64,000 nucleotides of DNA from Triplophysa rosa (Eukaryota > Chordata > Actinopteri > Cypriniformes > Nemacheilidae), in NCBI RefSeq assembly GCF_024868665.1, contig NC_079905.1:8701022-8765021 (forward strand), written 5' to 3'. Below the pieces are notes generated by a model, which was given only the letters and a program-made list of their open reading frames with translations, was not told where the DNA came from and made no database searches. A program made the position numbers and the translations under genes. Shown here piece by piece: positions 39,617-53,083 of the stretch (position 1 is its first letter; every line of letters begins with the position of its first letter).

Positions 39617-42600
39617 TGATTAAAATAAATAATTAATAGGGTACTGTTATCTTTTGTTGCTTTATTTATTTATTGCAGTATTCTAACTTAATCTATTTGG
39701 TCATATGTACACTTTTACATAAATAACATTGTCACAGCATTAGAAATGTGTTGCTCCTCATTTTTGTAATGACCCTAAGCGGCCACTAGGGGACATCATT
39801 GGTGATACATGCAACCCTAAAGCGTTGAATTCACTAGTTTTAAACATTTAATTTGGTGCTGTATTTTAGCTCACAAATCCGTGCTGTATTGATTCCAGTT
39901 TATCCAGGTGTTACGTGTGCTGAAACGGTGCTGCACCATAATTAAATCGAGTCATTTTCATCCTTATCAAACACAAACATGCCTTCATTCTATATAAGTG
40001 AGTTAATACAAGTGAGAGTTAATATAGAATTAACTTTTTACCTGGCGAAGTCAACATGCTATTACCACCCACAGAAAGCAGGTGGGTAGACTGATTTTTA
40101 CATAAAAACAGTCTTTACATTTTCCAGAAATCATGGCAGCTGTAATTGATCAAATAATAGAGAAGACTGTTATAACTGGGCATATATCTAGATGATCGGT
40201 GTAGTCGTGCACACTTGCAGCATTTTAAAGAACCGATTCAGGTGTTTGAATCGCAGTGGTGGAGCGATGTTGTACACCCAGTTAAGTACGCCAGGTAGCA
40301 GTAGACTGTTACATCCTCCACAATGTAACACTCATATCCAGTTTGCAAACCAGCTGGTTGCATCCTGGGGCGTGTTTGCACTGTTGCCCGATTTGCGTAA
40401 TTTCTGTGATTCAGTTGCTAAAACAATGCAAACCATGCGTGCAAAAACAAATAATTGTATAAACACAAAATTCTATCAGCGAGCACAATGTTTTTTTAAA
40501 CAGAGAAAATCCTGTTAGTCACATTTGTGCTCACGACAAAGCAGGCACACAAAGGTTCCAGGTGGGCCTTCAAAAACAACGAAATTTTGCATGGTGGAGG
40601 GCCAGGGGTTATTGTGTTGAAGGGTTTACATACAACGTGTGCTTTTTGCTAAAATTCCAAAAACGTATTAGTAGGCAATGGTAATGAATAAGGTACGACA
40701 TTGTACTTAAATAGGTGGTTGTGTTTATGAGATCGAGTTTGATGCCTATTTTGACTGTTTGTTTTTTACTTTGTGAAAGGACTTTAGGGCCAGGCCATGC
40801 AGAAAACAGCAGGGGAACTGTGGTCGGGGTTTAATGATGTAATTGATCATTCCGGGTGGCAATTGTTTTTTAGTTCACCCTGTTCCAATGTCTTAGATAC
40901 GCCTAATCTTTATGCTCGGTGCTGACTTGGCCCATTTTCACTCTGGAGGTCGGTTTCAATGTCAGGAAAGGTAAAACACCAAATATAGCTGGAAAAACAA
41001 AGGATACAAAAAAGTAGATATTTTATCTGGTGCAGTGGCCAATTACCTTGATGATTAGAACTAAAAGCTTATCTGAATGCCAGCTCCCTTGGAAAGCAAT
41101 TCTCGATTAAAAGATTCGATAACATTCGAGTCACATTTGGCAGTCGCTCCAGTGTGCATTTAGGCGGAAGAGAAATATCTCTTAATGATCTATGCGAAAC
41201 TTTGTGTAAAGAATGCAAATCAAACACAAAGAATTGATATCCTCGCAGGTTTGCCTAAAGGGGGCGCCAGAGAGCGTCAGATGCAGTTTGGGGTGTGGCT
41301 GTTTGAACTGTGGTCCTAGTTTACTTTTTATACTAACTGTCTTTGGCTTCACCTGTAAACAAATGTCAGTCTTGCACACGGTGGAGTTCTTGTCATTGTT
41401 GTATGAAGCTGGAATAAAAAGTGACAGGTTATCGTTGGCCAGGTAATGAACTGTTTGCTCACCCTGTGCCTTAATTTTATAGATAATTTCTTTCTAGCCA
41501 CTTTGCTACAAGCGAGAGCGCCAAGCCAAGGCCATTCATTTAGCAGGCCGTAATTGAGCTGTCAGCGAGGCGCAAGCATGCGCAGACATACGTCACTGTA
41601 AGAACTGATGTAGCTTGCTGGACCGCTTCCTCAAGCGCTTAAATCTCCGGCTTGTCCATAAGTCGTTGTCGCTAGCGTGTAAGACAGAAACACAGCGACA
41701 GGGATGACAGCAGCGATGGACTTTTGAAGTGTTTATGGACACACTTTGTGAGTGTGTTGTAGCTCTTAGCTTCTTAGGCCAAGAGAGAGATGGGAAGGAC
41801 TTGAAGATTAAGGAGATTGTAGTGTAAAAAGAGAAACAGAACAAATAGCCAAGAACCAAAGAGAGGTCAGATTGAAAGAGTGAAGGGTGATGCGATAACC
41901 ACCAGCTTGCAGTCAAAGATGGAAATAATCCTGTGTGATACTCGAGGAACTGAGGAGCACCTGCAGTTATCTGGACAGCTGTCTTCTTCGTTGGGGGTCC
42001 GCACGCTCACAGAACACGGCCACCCACCACGCAGACTAACAAAATGGATCCCCCTTACTTTCACACACTTGACAACCCAGACCATCTCACTCTACATGGA
42101 TGAGCCGTGTGTATCTGGGTGTCCGGACTGTCAGGACACCGCTACACTGTGTCTTTCCTTTTCTCATGTACACACATGTGAGGTTGTGGAATCATCTCAC
42201 TGAGGGACCCTGACCTTTAGATCTCTGCTAAATCACTCCCTTCATGTCACCCGGCCGCCTCTTTGTTCCTGCGGCTACAGGCTGCAAAAACTAATTGAGA
42301 AGATGCCACATGAAATCATGCGGAAAATTGCCTTGATCTATATTTTCATGATGTCCCAGGGGTCTGGGACGCTGGTTAATCATAAATTTCAATTTATCCA
42401 TTTATGGTGCCCCACACCTCACAATCGTATTGTGGCTTCATGTCCTTTTGTTGGGTCTTTGGAATATAATAGGGGAACCTGTTATTGTGTGAAATTAGCA
42501 TTTATTTACAACGATGCATTTCTTTACAACAATACTGTGTTTCAAAAATAGGAGGTGTTAACATGGCCGTATTTTTTAACCATAAAAACTCTGCAAGATT

Positions 42601-42663
42601 GAAGAAAATACAATGCAAATTGCATTCCGTGTTTTCTTGTAGTAAGGGTAAATATGTTTTTTG

Positions 42664-43021
42664 TCAGAGATGGGGAGTATTTGAGCAATTTTACACCACT
42701 CAAGAACGTTTTTCAAGTATTTTTACCTTTTGGGGAAGAATTTACTTCTCTACATTATAAAGCATACGTTTACTCAATTTGACATGTTTTGGTTCTTTAC
42801 CTTTAATACTTGACATTAAATACCTTTAATACTTTAAATACTTTCTTTTTTTACTTAAGTAAAATTGGAACGTACTTAAGTATTAAATGTAAAACATCTA
42901 CATGTGTTTATGTAATGCAGTGGAGTAGAAGGATATATACTTTATAATGTGAAGTAAAATGATTCCAAAGTAAACTTATAAAAACAGATATTTTAATGTA
43001 CTGGAGACTAAAAATTCTTCC
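42664..43021. mobile_element. Decayed fish DNA-element fragment (TTTTACTTAAGTA type)
   Basis: AGAGATGGGGAGTATTTGAG followed by repeated TAC-TTT-AA-TACTTT motifs and TTTACTTAAGTAAAATTGGA. This composition is familiar from an abundant teleost repeat. The other end was not found, so boundaries are approximate. Confidence 0.45.
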
Positions 43022-43517
43022 TGTCAAGATCGTGGAGGCGAGACACGGACAGAGGACCCAGGTGCAGACAGCGGGTAAGGGGTTAACAAGACTTGAATAA
43101 ATAAACAAAACAAAAACCCACGAGGGGGTAAAATAACAAGATATATACATGACAGATAAACAGGAACACGGACTAACTAAACTAGACAAGACTAAAAAAT
43201 AACATTTACCATATATTACAAAAAAAGACTAGACTACACTAAGGACTCACCCACATGAAACAAGTGACAGTACACAATGAACCAGCACAGGACAGAGAAC
43301 AAAGGGACATTAATATAGGGATCAAATCAAGAGGGGACAGGTGTGGGGCATGAACTAATAACCAGCACTAACCAGGAAACAAGAGGGCAGGAACAATGAC
43401 GAGACCTGGAGAGAGTATGAAGAGCCATAAGGGCCAAAATTACCTCCCTCCACATGAAACAAGAGGTTCTGCCACACGATCAAGGAAAGCAAGACAAGAT
43501 GGGGCAGAACCATGACA
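43022..43517 (-). mobile_element. Solo LTR with perfect 6-bp target duplication
   Basis: 496 bp starting TGTCAAGATCGTGG and ending CAGAACCATGACA. Flanked on both sides by TCTTCC (43016-43021 and 43518-43523). It is related to the LTRs at 1539 and 63452 (same ends, GGGGTTAACAAGACTT, GACAGGTGTGGG, AACAAGAGG) but clearly diverged. No internal region follows, so it is a solo LTR left by recombination. Confidence 0.88.
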
Positions 43518-44701
43518 TCTTCCCATCTAGTTTTTGTTGACCACGTGTAGTTTGTATGATAAATTGTCATGGTCATGAAACCCTCAAGATTACATTTTTT
43601 ACAAGATGCCACCTTGGAATTATAAAGTTCGGCATTCTGAGCAGTTTGAGACATTGAGATTACATTTTTTTTTGCATTCTGTTTAACTTTTTTGAGGAAC
43701 CCTTTTTATCTTCTTAATAAAAGTCCCAAAATATTGTCACAGAATAAAAATGGGAATAGCTCAGTTTTGACAAAGAAGTCAGATAGAACCTTATAAAAAA
43801 CACAGTTTTAATTTACATAAGATACAAGTGCAGTTTAGTCACATCTGTAACATGTATCACAAATGTTCAAGCTACATAGTATACATTGCCTTAAGCATTC
43901 GTTGCCGGGGCTTTGGGTATTCCTCCTATATGACTGTTGATTCACACAAACCCCATCATCATCAGTTCGAGCTAAAGTTTATTACGAATGCCAGACTGGA
44001 GAGCGCTTGTCACAGGATACTTCTCTAATTAGGAGCCCCTTGATGCCAGAATGACTTTCAGAGGAAAAAGAGCGCTTTCGGCCTGAAGGAGCCTCGCGGT
44101 CCCCTCGTGCTCGCCTGAGATAATGAGTTATTCATTTTCAAAAGCAATCAAGATGTCAGGAGCCGATAGTGAGACCTGCTGCTGTCGGAGATAATGCCGC
44201 CTTGTCTTTTCATCAAAGCCCTGCCACTTTGACATCAGGCATGATAAATGTGGCAAAAACACAAGAGGATTTGAGAAGGCGTAAACCTGCAATCGTCAAT
44301 TTTCAAATATCAACGTCTCCGGCTTTGGGAGAGAAAACAGCGGAGCGTGTCTGCTTGGCAAATTATAACAGACATTTATATACTAAAATGACGAATCGGG
44401 CCCAAGTGGGTTTGTCTACGACCGCTTCGAATTAACTCGTTTAGCCGCCGTGAAGTTAGTCATCTGAGGATTTGATTGGATTGCTAATCGTTGACAAATT
44501 AAGACGGTCATGGATGACTGGTCGAGGCTTGTGGGTTATATTCCAAAATGAGCCATGCAAATCCCGCAAAAACGTTAAGAGCGGTAAGTGAAACTCAATC
44601 CCTTGAGATAGGAGGTGGCAGACTTTTTCGAATGATCAAATCAATAGTAGGAAAATTTAAGTGGTTGCTGACCACGGCTGAAACCAATTAGCTGACTTTG
44701 A

Positions 44702-44938
<237 letters not shown>

Positions 44939-45366
44939 TGAGGTGTTATAAGGTCAATGCTGAAAACATGTGTTTAATATCTTGATGCATGCTGTCCTCA
45001 TCTGGTCTAAAAGATCAGCTCAGTTTACTCTATTCGGAATGTTCCCTTGAATTTTGGAAGACTTATTTCCAGGTAGCTCTAATGCAAAGTGTATTCTCAG
45101 AGCACTTGTTACTATGTTACTCTGGATCTGTCACATTCGGTGCTATCAAAGACTACCAGGTACATTTATGCAGAGCTTATAGATTAATGATAAGAGACGT
45201 TTCATTGTCACATGCAGACATGGTATGATATTGGCAGTGACAGGGTTGCGTTGTAAATGCAGCTCTATGGGCCAACGAAAAGAAAAGAAAAAATATTCTT
45301 TCATTTATCTTTATAAAAACATTTTTATTGAATAGGCCTAATAAATCATAGAAAAACATGAATAAA

Positions 45367-45634
45367 TAGGGCTCTCAAATGATTAATCACAATTAATTGC
45401 ATCCAAAATAAAAGTTTGTGTTTACATAATATATGTCAGTGCACTGTACATATTAATTTTGTATTTATAAACACATACATGCATGCATTAAAGAAAAATA
45501 TAGAAATTAATAAATGTTTATATATCATTTAAATTATTAGTAAATATAAATAAATACGTCTAAATATTTCATAAATATATATACATGTATGTGGATGTGT
45601 TTATGGATGTGATTAATCGATTGACAGACCTGAT
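45367..45634. mobile_element. AT-rich palindromic MITE (ATTAATCGATTGACAG type)
   Basis: Left AGGGCTCTCAAATGATTAATC and right GATTAATCGATTGACAGACC are inverted, followed inward by GCATCCAAAATAAAAGTTTG on the left and GGATGTG on the right. Known in my memory as a very abundant teleost MITE. Confidence 0.75.
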
Positions 45635-46751
45635 AATGAAATATAAAATAATAGTAATAATAGAATTAAAATAATAGAAAAATGTAATGTAAAAATATTT
45701 AGAGCAGAATACTTTGAGTTTGTGTTACTTCAAATGAATAAATACATTAATATTTAAATTAATATATAATGTAGTAATGTATACTTTCAAATTCATCATG
45801 TATTTCATAATAATATTAATATTTTCCAAAAAATATTTTATGTGTTTTGTAGATCGTTTTTATTGGTATTGGTTACAAACATTTTGTATATTTTTTATCA
45901 CATTTAGTCATATAGACCACTTTGGAAAACATAAACAAGAAGAACTTCCTTTTTCAGTTTTTAACACTGCACAAACGTTTGAACAGAATACAACCACAGA
46001 ACATTTATAACTGAATCAAAATGTTAAACAGATACCTTTAGATACCTTTTAAGATAAAAAAAGGAAACCTTAAGTGGTCCTGGACCAGCGAAGTTTACAT
46101 CTTGCAAAGTGGTCTGTGGAAACATGCATACATAATAATAATAATAATCAGCTTTGTGGTTTTTGTTAATATTACATTTATCATGTTAAATACTTGAATT
46201 AACAGCGACCAAACAAGAGGGAATCTGCAGGAGTGTCAATATTTGTATTTTATACATACAGTATAGTTCAGCATTATGTCCACAGCTCTACCACCCCTAG
46301 TGGTACCTCAGATTCAGTGTTCACAGACTAGCATTAGTATTCTATCACTGTTCTGCTCGACTCCTGATCCAGGGCCTGTGGCGATACTGTCGCTAAAGCA
46401 ATGCCGCTCCCTTGACTCGCTCGCCTCTCCTGGCCTTCTGCTTGATGACTCCTGGCCTCCTCTCCTGTCCTTGCCCCGTACAAACACCTCCCTATCCATC
46501 TCTCTTTCCTCACTAAGCCCATACACTTTTATAGGAGACTGCATGATGGGCTTTGTTAGTTATGTGTTTATAAAGCTGAAGAGTGTTGGTTTTATAGCTG
46601 TGTGGATTTTATAGCCACGCTTCGGTTTAATTCCAACACTATCCCAGAACATCCATATGGAGGGGAGGAATTATAAGCGTTGTGTGATCCACTACTAGTC
46701 AATTCACAGCCAGCTCATTTGCTAGTAAAACTAATCAACCAGCATGAGAGC

Positions 46752-46776
46752 GAGAGAGAGAGAGAGAGAGAGAGAG
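46752..46776. repeat. (GA)n microsatellite
   Basis: 25 bases of GA dinucleotide. Confidence 0.95.
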
Positions 46777-47215
46777 TGAGAGGAGCAGGGCGGCTTCATT
46801 CTGTCAGAGTTCATAGTGATGAACAGACATTGGAGTGACTCAAGACATGTGGATTGATATCAGTCTCCCACAAATTTGTAATAACAGCCAGGACAGCACC
46901 TCAGCTGTCTCTGTCCTGTCAGTGCCGCGCTTTATAATTGATTTCAGGTGAGCTGAGTCACTAACATTGCAATTCATCTCCAAATAGTAGACCTCCCAGG
47001 TGCAAACAAACACCATGAGAAGTCTTTCTAACCTCAAGTCAAGGCCTCTGATATCCCCTCTCTCTGGTGGTGGAATGTATAACGCATTAAAAACACTTTT
47101 TTTGTGTACTACTGTAAGACAAAAAGAAGCTTTTGCTTTTCCAGGTCGGTACTATTAGTGGCAGCTGTTAAAGTAGGAGGGTTTAAGGACTGAATAAAAA
47201 CTACAGTACATGCAA

Positions 47216-47440
47216 GAAAGTTCACCCAAAAATAAACATTCTTTCATCATTTACTCACCCTGCAGTTGTTCTAAATCTGTATACATTTCTTTGTTGTGAT
47301 GAACACAGAGAAAGATATTTGGAGGTATGCTTGTAACCAAATAGTTCTCGGCAACCATTGACTACCATAGTAGGAAAAATGACTATGGTAGTCAAAAGTG
47401 CCCCAGAACTGCTTTTCTACATTCTTCAAAATATAATGTG
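47216..47440. mobile_element. TTAA MITE lacking its right half
   Basis: GAAAGTTCACCCAAAAATAA followed by the long-subtype left arm (TTCTCGGCAACCATTGACTA) and loop (GTCAAAAGTGCCCCAGAACT). It stops near TTCAAAATATAATG, where a SINE fragment begins. Confidence 0.7.
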
Positions 47441-47535
47441 TACTTTTTGGTGCATTCAAGGTATACAGTTCATCAGTACATGTATTCCCAGAACTGGGAT
47501 TCAAACTCATGACCTTGTTGCCGTGTAGCATACAG
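47440..47535 (-). mobile_element. tRNA-derived SINE fragment (V-SINE-like)
   Basis: On the minus strand it reads GTCATGAGTTTGAATCCCAG (a degenerate B box) and then GTATACCTTGAATGCACC, which I associate with the central part of V-SINE-type elements of fish. The A box and 3' tail are absent or decayed. Confidence 0.5.
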
Positions 47536-48859
47536 CAGGTTAAACTGTTGACAGTTGCTACATTGTTCATTCGTTTTAAAATAATCTTCAAGGGCAAAAA
47601 CACCCAAGGTATAAGCTGAAAAGGCACGTTTTACAACCCAACTTTCTCAGGACCATTTAAATGTTCAGAAGCCCGTGATGAAATTGTCTGGACATTTTCC
47701 CATCGTGTGATGGATGGAGGAGAGCATGAAAGCCTTGTGGGCCATAGAGATGTTTTTTTCTAGTGCCGACATTTTTCCATTCGCATTTGACCACTTTGAA
47801 AGGTCTGGAACTCTGCCAGCATGAATAGAGACGCTTGTTTTGGTTTCCTGCAGCCTTGGCTTTGGCGTGTTGTTTTCGATAAATCAAAGAGTTTGTAGAC
47901 ACTATCCTAAAGAAACTTTTTTTTTTCTTTCTTATTTCCATTTCTGTTGCTTTCTTTGTGGAATTGCCAGAACAATGAGTCAGCCGATGCTAGTGGCAGA
48001 GATGGCAAAGTGTAATGCCATTGGGCCTTTTTTTTTAGATCATTAGAGGATGAAACATTTTAGTGAGTTCAGATTAGTTGATTCTAATGCACACGCACGT
48101 AGTGTACTACGATTATAAAATTGTCATGTTCTCTTTTAAATCCATATTCAGCCATTATTGGCCTAAGCCTAATGTGTTCGTCCCTCAAATCTGTTGCCAT
48201 TTGTTGCAGTAATAGTAATTTGGTAGCTCGAAATGTTTTCAAAAAGTACAATTAATTGGTAGATTTAATGATATTATGGAAAAAGCATGTCTATTCAGCC
48301 ACCACAGAGTAATTCAGCTGGAAATGAAAGGTGCATTTTAGATAAAGATTTAAATAGTGCCCGGCCAGGACTGCCAGATCACCATGTCCTCTTTCAAGTG
48401 AACAATTGCTAATTGTCTCTTAGAGCCCCGAACATTATTGCTTCACTTATTTTTGGCAGACACTATTTTAGTGTGCCAATTTATTTATATTGCACTGTCG
48501 GCTTTAACCTTGGTGAGCGTGAACTGCAGGGTGTCGTGACTAAATTCAATTTGGAGTCTATTGTGAGACTTTTACATTGCGAGACTGGAAGATATAATGT
48601 CAGCCTGGTTACTTTTTTTTTTTAATGAACAACAGCATTGGCGATAGCGATAATATTATTGTTTCATCAGTTAACTCTGGCATTTGTTATAGCTGCGTAG
48701 CTTGGTGCTTTGGGCTTTTTTTACGATGCGTATACTGTAAGAGTCAAGGATGTTGACTTGCTGCTGTTATACTGCACTTGTACACTGTTTAATAAAAGGA
48801 CAAATAGAAGAAAAAGCATAAAATCTAAATTATAATTTTATATCCATTCATTTTATTGA

Positions 48860-49369
48860 CATTTCTGTTAACCCTAAAACACAACAATGCAGTGCAAAAT
48901 AGAAGATACATGTGAAACAGCTGTAAAAAAAAATACAGTAACTTCCTTTATGTTAATATTCCTTCATATTAGTATACAGTTAGTAGTACATTGTGCCCTA
49001 GTTTTATAGATTTTTTTACAGTCAGTATGCTGCAAAAATGTGTAAAAATGCATATTTAATGAAAATATTATAATAAAGGCTGTTAAAATTGTTAAACTAC
49101 ACTCTCAGAACGCTATCATTGGGACAGTACCCTTTAAAAATGACTATAATACTAATATGTACCGTTTAAGTACATATATGTATACATTTAGTATTCATAT
49201 ATTATACAGTAATAGTACTAATATGCACTCTATATGTGAAATTTTTACAGTGCACAATTCACTGTAAAGAAATCTGTCAAATTACGGTATTGATTTTTAT
49301 GACAGATATTTAACCCGTATTTTTTATTTTGCACTGCCTTGTTTTGTTATTTAGGGTTAACAGGAATTT
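48860..49369. mobile_element. DNA element with long inverted ends
   Basis: TTCTGTTAACCCTAAAACAC ... GCAGTGCAAAATA on the left is mirrored by TATTTTGCACTGCC ... TTAGGGTTAACAGGAATT on the right, about 40 bp with several mismatches. Internal CTGTCAAATTACGGTATTG is also a familiar teleost repeat motif. No coding frame. Confidence 0.6.
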
Positions 49370-50763
49370 CTGTTGTGACTTTACCATATATGCTAAAATA
49401 ATAAGAATCACCATAATTGTTCCTTCGTTGGTGGATGTTCAGAGTACAGTTATCCAGCCTGAATAGAGCATGACATGATTTCTCAAGCAGAAGGTAAAAT
49501 GCTGTCGCCTCATTGGTCTATTGTTTGAAATGGATGCACAGATTGGGCAATAACCTCAGAGGAAACATCAAAGGTCAGATCACAAGAGTACAAGATGCTC
49601 ATAAAGGACAATTCAAAATAAAGAAATAATCAAACAAAGGAAGCATGAAAGCAAAAAAAAAAAAAACGTATAAAAGGTTGTTTTATGAACTCTACAGGGA
49701 CAGTATTGTGCTTTAGAAAAAGCTCTTTTACTTGAGAAAGACTGTTTTATAATCCTTCAATCTCGCTGTTAATGTCAATAAAGGGATACCCAGAAGCTTA
49801 TTTTTTAGGATGTACTCTTTCCACGCTTGCATCAGGGTTGCGAAACTTTATTCAGGGGTGTTACTAATAGCTTTTCACTATCAGGGATGAAAGGAAAATG
49901 TATGATTGTTTATAGCGCACTCCTGTCCTACTGGGAGCCGGAAACAAAAACAGATGCATTTGCAAGTTTCGAGTTGAAAATTTAATCTGGGATTTTAAAG
50001 CCCCCCTGTTGTCACCGCTTATGATCATGTAAATATTCATCATTCTTTTGATCAAAGACAGTTTCAGCCAGCATAGATTTCAGCACCCTTCAATTCAGAT
50101 TAAGGAGGTTTTTGATTTTGATCAGTTTTCAGCTGAATAAATGTGTTTGCTTGTGTACCTCGTCATTTGGAGACTGTAACTTGTATTCAGTATTACTGTC
50201 AACTGACATGACAGCTCGCTGTGTGCTGGAGGCCTGATGTGATAGTATTGAAATGATGCTCCAGGTGAACCAACTGAAATACTCTCATTTGAGTGACATA
50301 ATTGAAAATCCACCGAACAGAATAAAGTGAACACGACTGTAATAAAATTACGATATTTAAATCAAGGGTTTAGGAAAAAACAAACACGCTACACTGTTGA
50401 ATTAAAGCAATAAGCCATGACAAGTTGTGCTATTTGTGATTCTGTCACATTTTAGGGAAGTTCACACTTGCTAAGGTCTTAAAATCAATCAAAATCCCAC
50501 GTGTGAGTATTTCAGCTGTCTTTGGTTATGCAGTTGTTAACTCTTTCATGCGTGAATTATGACAACTTCAGTTAAGATGTTTTTGTATTGCTCTTAAGGC
50601 ATGACAAACAAGATTTATTCTCTTTTAATTTACAGCTTGAGAGGACATTTGATGAGGTGACAGTGTATAGGATGATGCATAGTGTCCCCGTAGTGGTTGA
50701 CATGCAACTGTTCCATCAAAACCAATGTATATTCCACTATAGTGACCTCAGTGCACAAAAGGG

Positions 50764-51009
50764 TTAAAGGAAAAGTTCACCCAAAAATGATCATTTTGTC
50801 ACCATTCACTCACCCTCATGTCATTCCAAACCTGTATTCCTTTCTTTTTTCTGCAAAACACAAAAGAAGATATTGTGAAGATTGTAGGCAACCAAACAAC
50901 ATTGACTTCCATTGTATGGCCACAAAACCACAGAGACATTTCTTAAAATATCTTATTTTGTGTTCTTATAATATCTTAATTTTCATTTTTGGCTGAACTA
51001 TCCCTTTAA
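50764..51009. mobile_element. TTAA MITE, short subtype
   Basis: TTAAAGGAAAAGTTCACCC to GGCTGAACTATCCCTTTAA, with the usual CATTCCAAACCTGTATTCCT interior. Confidence 0.82.
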
Positions 51010-52686
51010 ATTAGAAATGTACCTCATTTTTATTATGGAATACAGAATCATATATTTCATACAACGGTTGATGAAAGAGGTTTAAGTTTATCACTATTTG
51101 CTGTACTCTTGTAATCTCCTGACCAGTGCTAAAAACAATATGACTTGTATTCTCATGTCTCCACCGGTGATATGATCGGGTGATACAGTCGTGAGGCGGA
51201 CACTGCCAGTAAGTCCCAGCAAGATTGCGTGACAGCTGAAGTGGTTTGGCTTCGAGAAACCAGAGATCTCATCTCTGTGAACTTAATCAGGGAAAATGAT
51301 CATATGCACGGCCTTGTGGGAGCTCAGCATCCTCGCAGTGTTTTTGTCTGTTTTCACCTTGAGAAAGCACTTGATCTGATTCTTGCTTTGCGCTTATGAG
51401 TGGAGTACGTTCAAGCCCATTCTGCTTTAATAGATATGCTGTAAATGAATTGAACTGAGTGCTGAAATAGATATTTCTGTAAATAAACACTTTTATATTG
51501 TTTTGTACTTCTCAACAGCTTTTTGCATTTGTGTGTTTGATTTAGGTTGGTTTAAGTGGCTCTCCAGCCGTAGAAAGCACTAGCTTTTAAAACAAACACC
51601 TGTCAGGATGACGCACCGCACGGTCCTAATGAAATAGGTCTTTTTGAATAGGGGTGAAAGAAAGCCTTCACACTGGGGCGTGTTTCCCTGGCCTCTCTCC
51701 TCTATTGTAAAGTCATAATTCTGTTCTATTACCTTATTTCTTTGCGATTCAATAGCCTGCCCTCACAACCCCACTCACTCTTCTACCAAAGCATTAGCTT
51801 GTGACTCCAATCGCCATGACAACTGCAGGCAGGCAGAGGTCCTGTTTGCATCTGTGCTGTTTGTTATGGGTGAAGATAGACTGATCTGGAATCAGGTTTC
51901 TGGCTTCCAAATATTACAGCTTGCCTTGTCGATGCCGTTTCAGAGAAGTGACTGATCCTGCATCAGCTTTCAACAGCATTGTTTCATCCTGTTGTTTCCA
52001 ACGCATTTGTTACTCGGTGACCTTTAGCGAGACAGGGACTCTGGGGTGTTTTGTATTCAGTTATATGGAAAAAAGTATCTTTATTATTTGTGCTGTGATG
52101 TCGAATTGAGCATCAATCGTCAGTCTTAACTAGCTCTCATGCATCTATACCTGCTAAACCCCGGCCATTGTAAGAGCCTGTTGCCATGGCAACTAATTCC
52201 ACCCAGTACTTCTCAATGAGTTAATCAATATTGAAAGTTCAGGTCTCTCTATATGCCTGTGGCTGCTCTGCATTTCTAATTCAAGTTTCTGAAGCCTTGA
52301 TCCTTCTTCTCCAAATCCCAATTATCCAAGAGATGGTCTACTCTTGAAAATAAGTACATTGGAATGAATCGATTGATTGTGCTGTGTGTAATGAGTTTAA
52401 TTAGTATGTCTTTTTGCGTATGGATTTGTTTTACATATGGACGTTTCTCTCAGGAAAGGGAGGTAGAAGAGTATCTACAGTATATACAAAGATACCTTTT
52501 TAAAAGGTTTCTTTGTTTTTAATTGATTAAAAAGTACAAAATTTTAATTTAAATCTGGATTAATTGAACTATTATTATTTTACTGTATTGAACAGTGTAC
52601 AACATGAGTGGATTATGTAGTGCCTTATAATAACATCTGTATTATTTTATGTGAAAAATCTTTAAAGGATTTAAAAGGGGTGAATC

Positions 52687-53062
52687 TTTAAAGTTCATTT
52701 ATTCAACCTCGATTGATCATTTCTTTACATTTATAAATCTGTATAATATTTGGAAGAATGCTTGGAACCAAACAGTTCTTGGCCACCATTGACAACCATA
52801 GTAGGAAAAATACAATAGTAGTCAAAAATGCCCCAGAACTGTTTGTTTTCCTACATTCTTCAAAATATCTTCTTTTGTGTTAAACAGAACAAATACATTT
52901 TATAAAGCAATTTTTCCTGCTATGGTAGTCAATGGTGGCCAAGAACTGTTTGGTTACAAGCTTTCTTCCAAATATCTTTCTCTGTGTTCATCAGATTTGA
53001 AACAACTTGAGGGTGAGTAAATGAAGACAGAATTTTCATTTTTGAGTGAACTGTTCCTTTAA
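52687..53062. mobile_element. Palindromic TTAA MITE, long subtype
   Basis: The left end is decayed (TTAAAGTTCATTTATTCAACC). The right end GAGTGAACTGTTCCTTTAA is intact. The arms TTCTTGGCCACCATTGACAA and AGTCAATGGTGGCCAAGAAC pair. An LTR-like element starts 21 bp further on. Confidence 0.78.
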
Positions 53063-53083
53063 GAACTATTTTTAATACGTAAC

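Noticed and set aside
41880..42203. 107-codon + strand frame
   Set aside because: No family signature and not in phase with csmd3 junctions; open frames occur on both strands here.
46276..46614. 112-codon + strand frame
   Set aside because: No homology recognised, no splice context; the opposite strand is open too, which suggests base composition.
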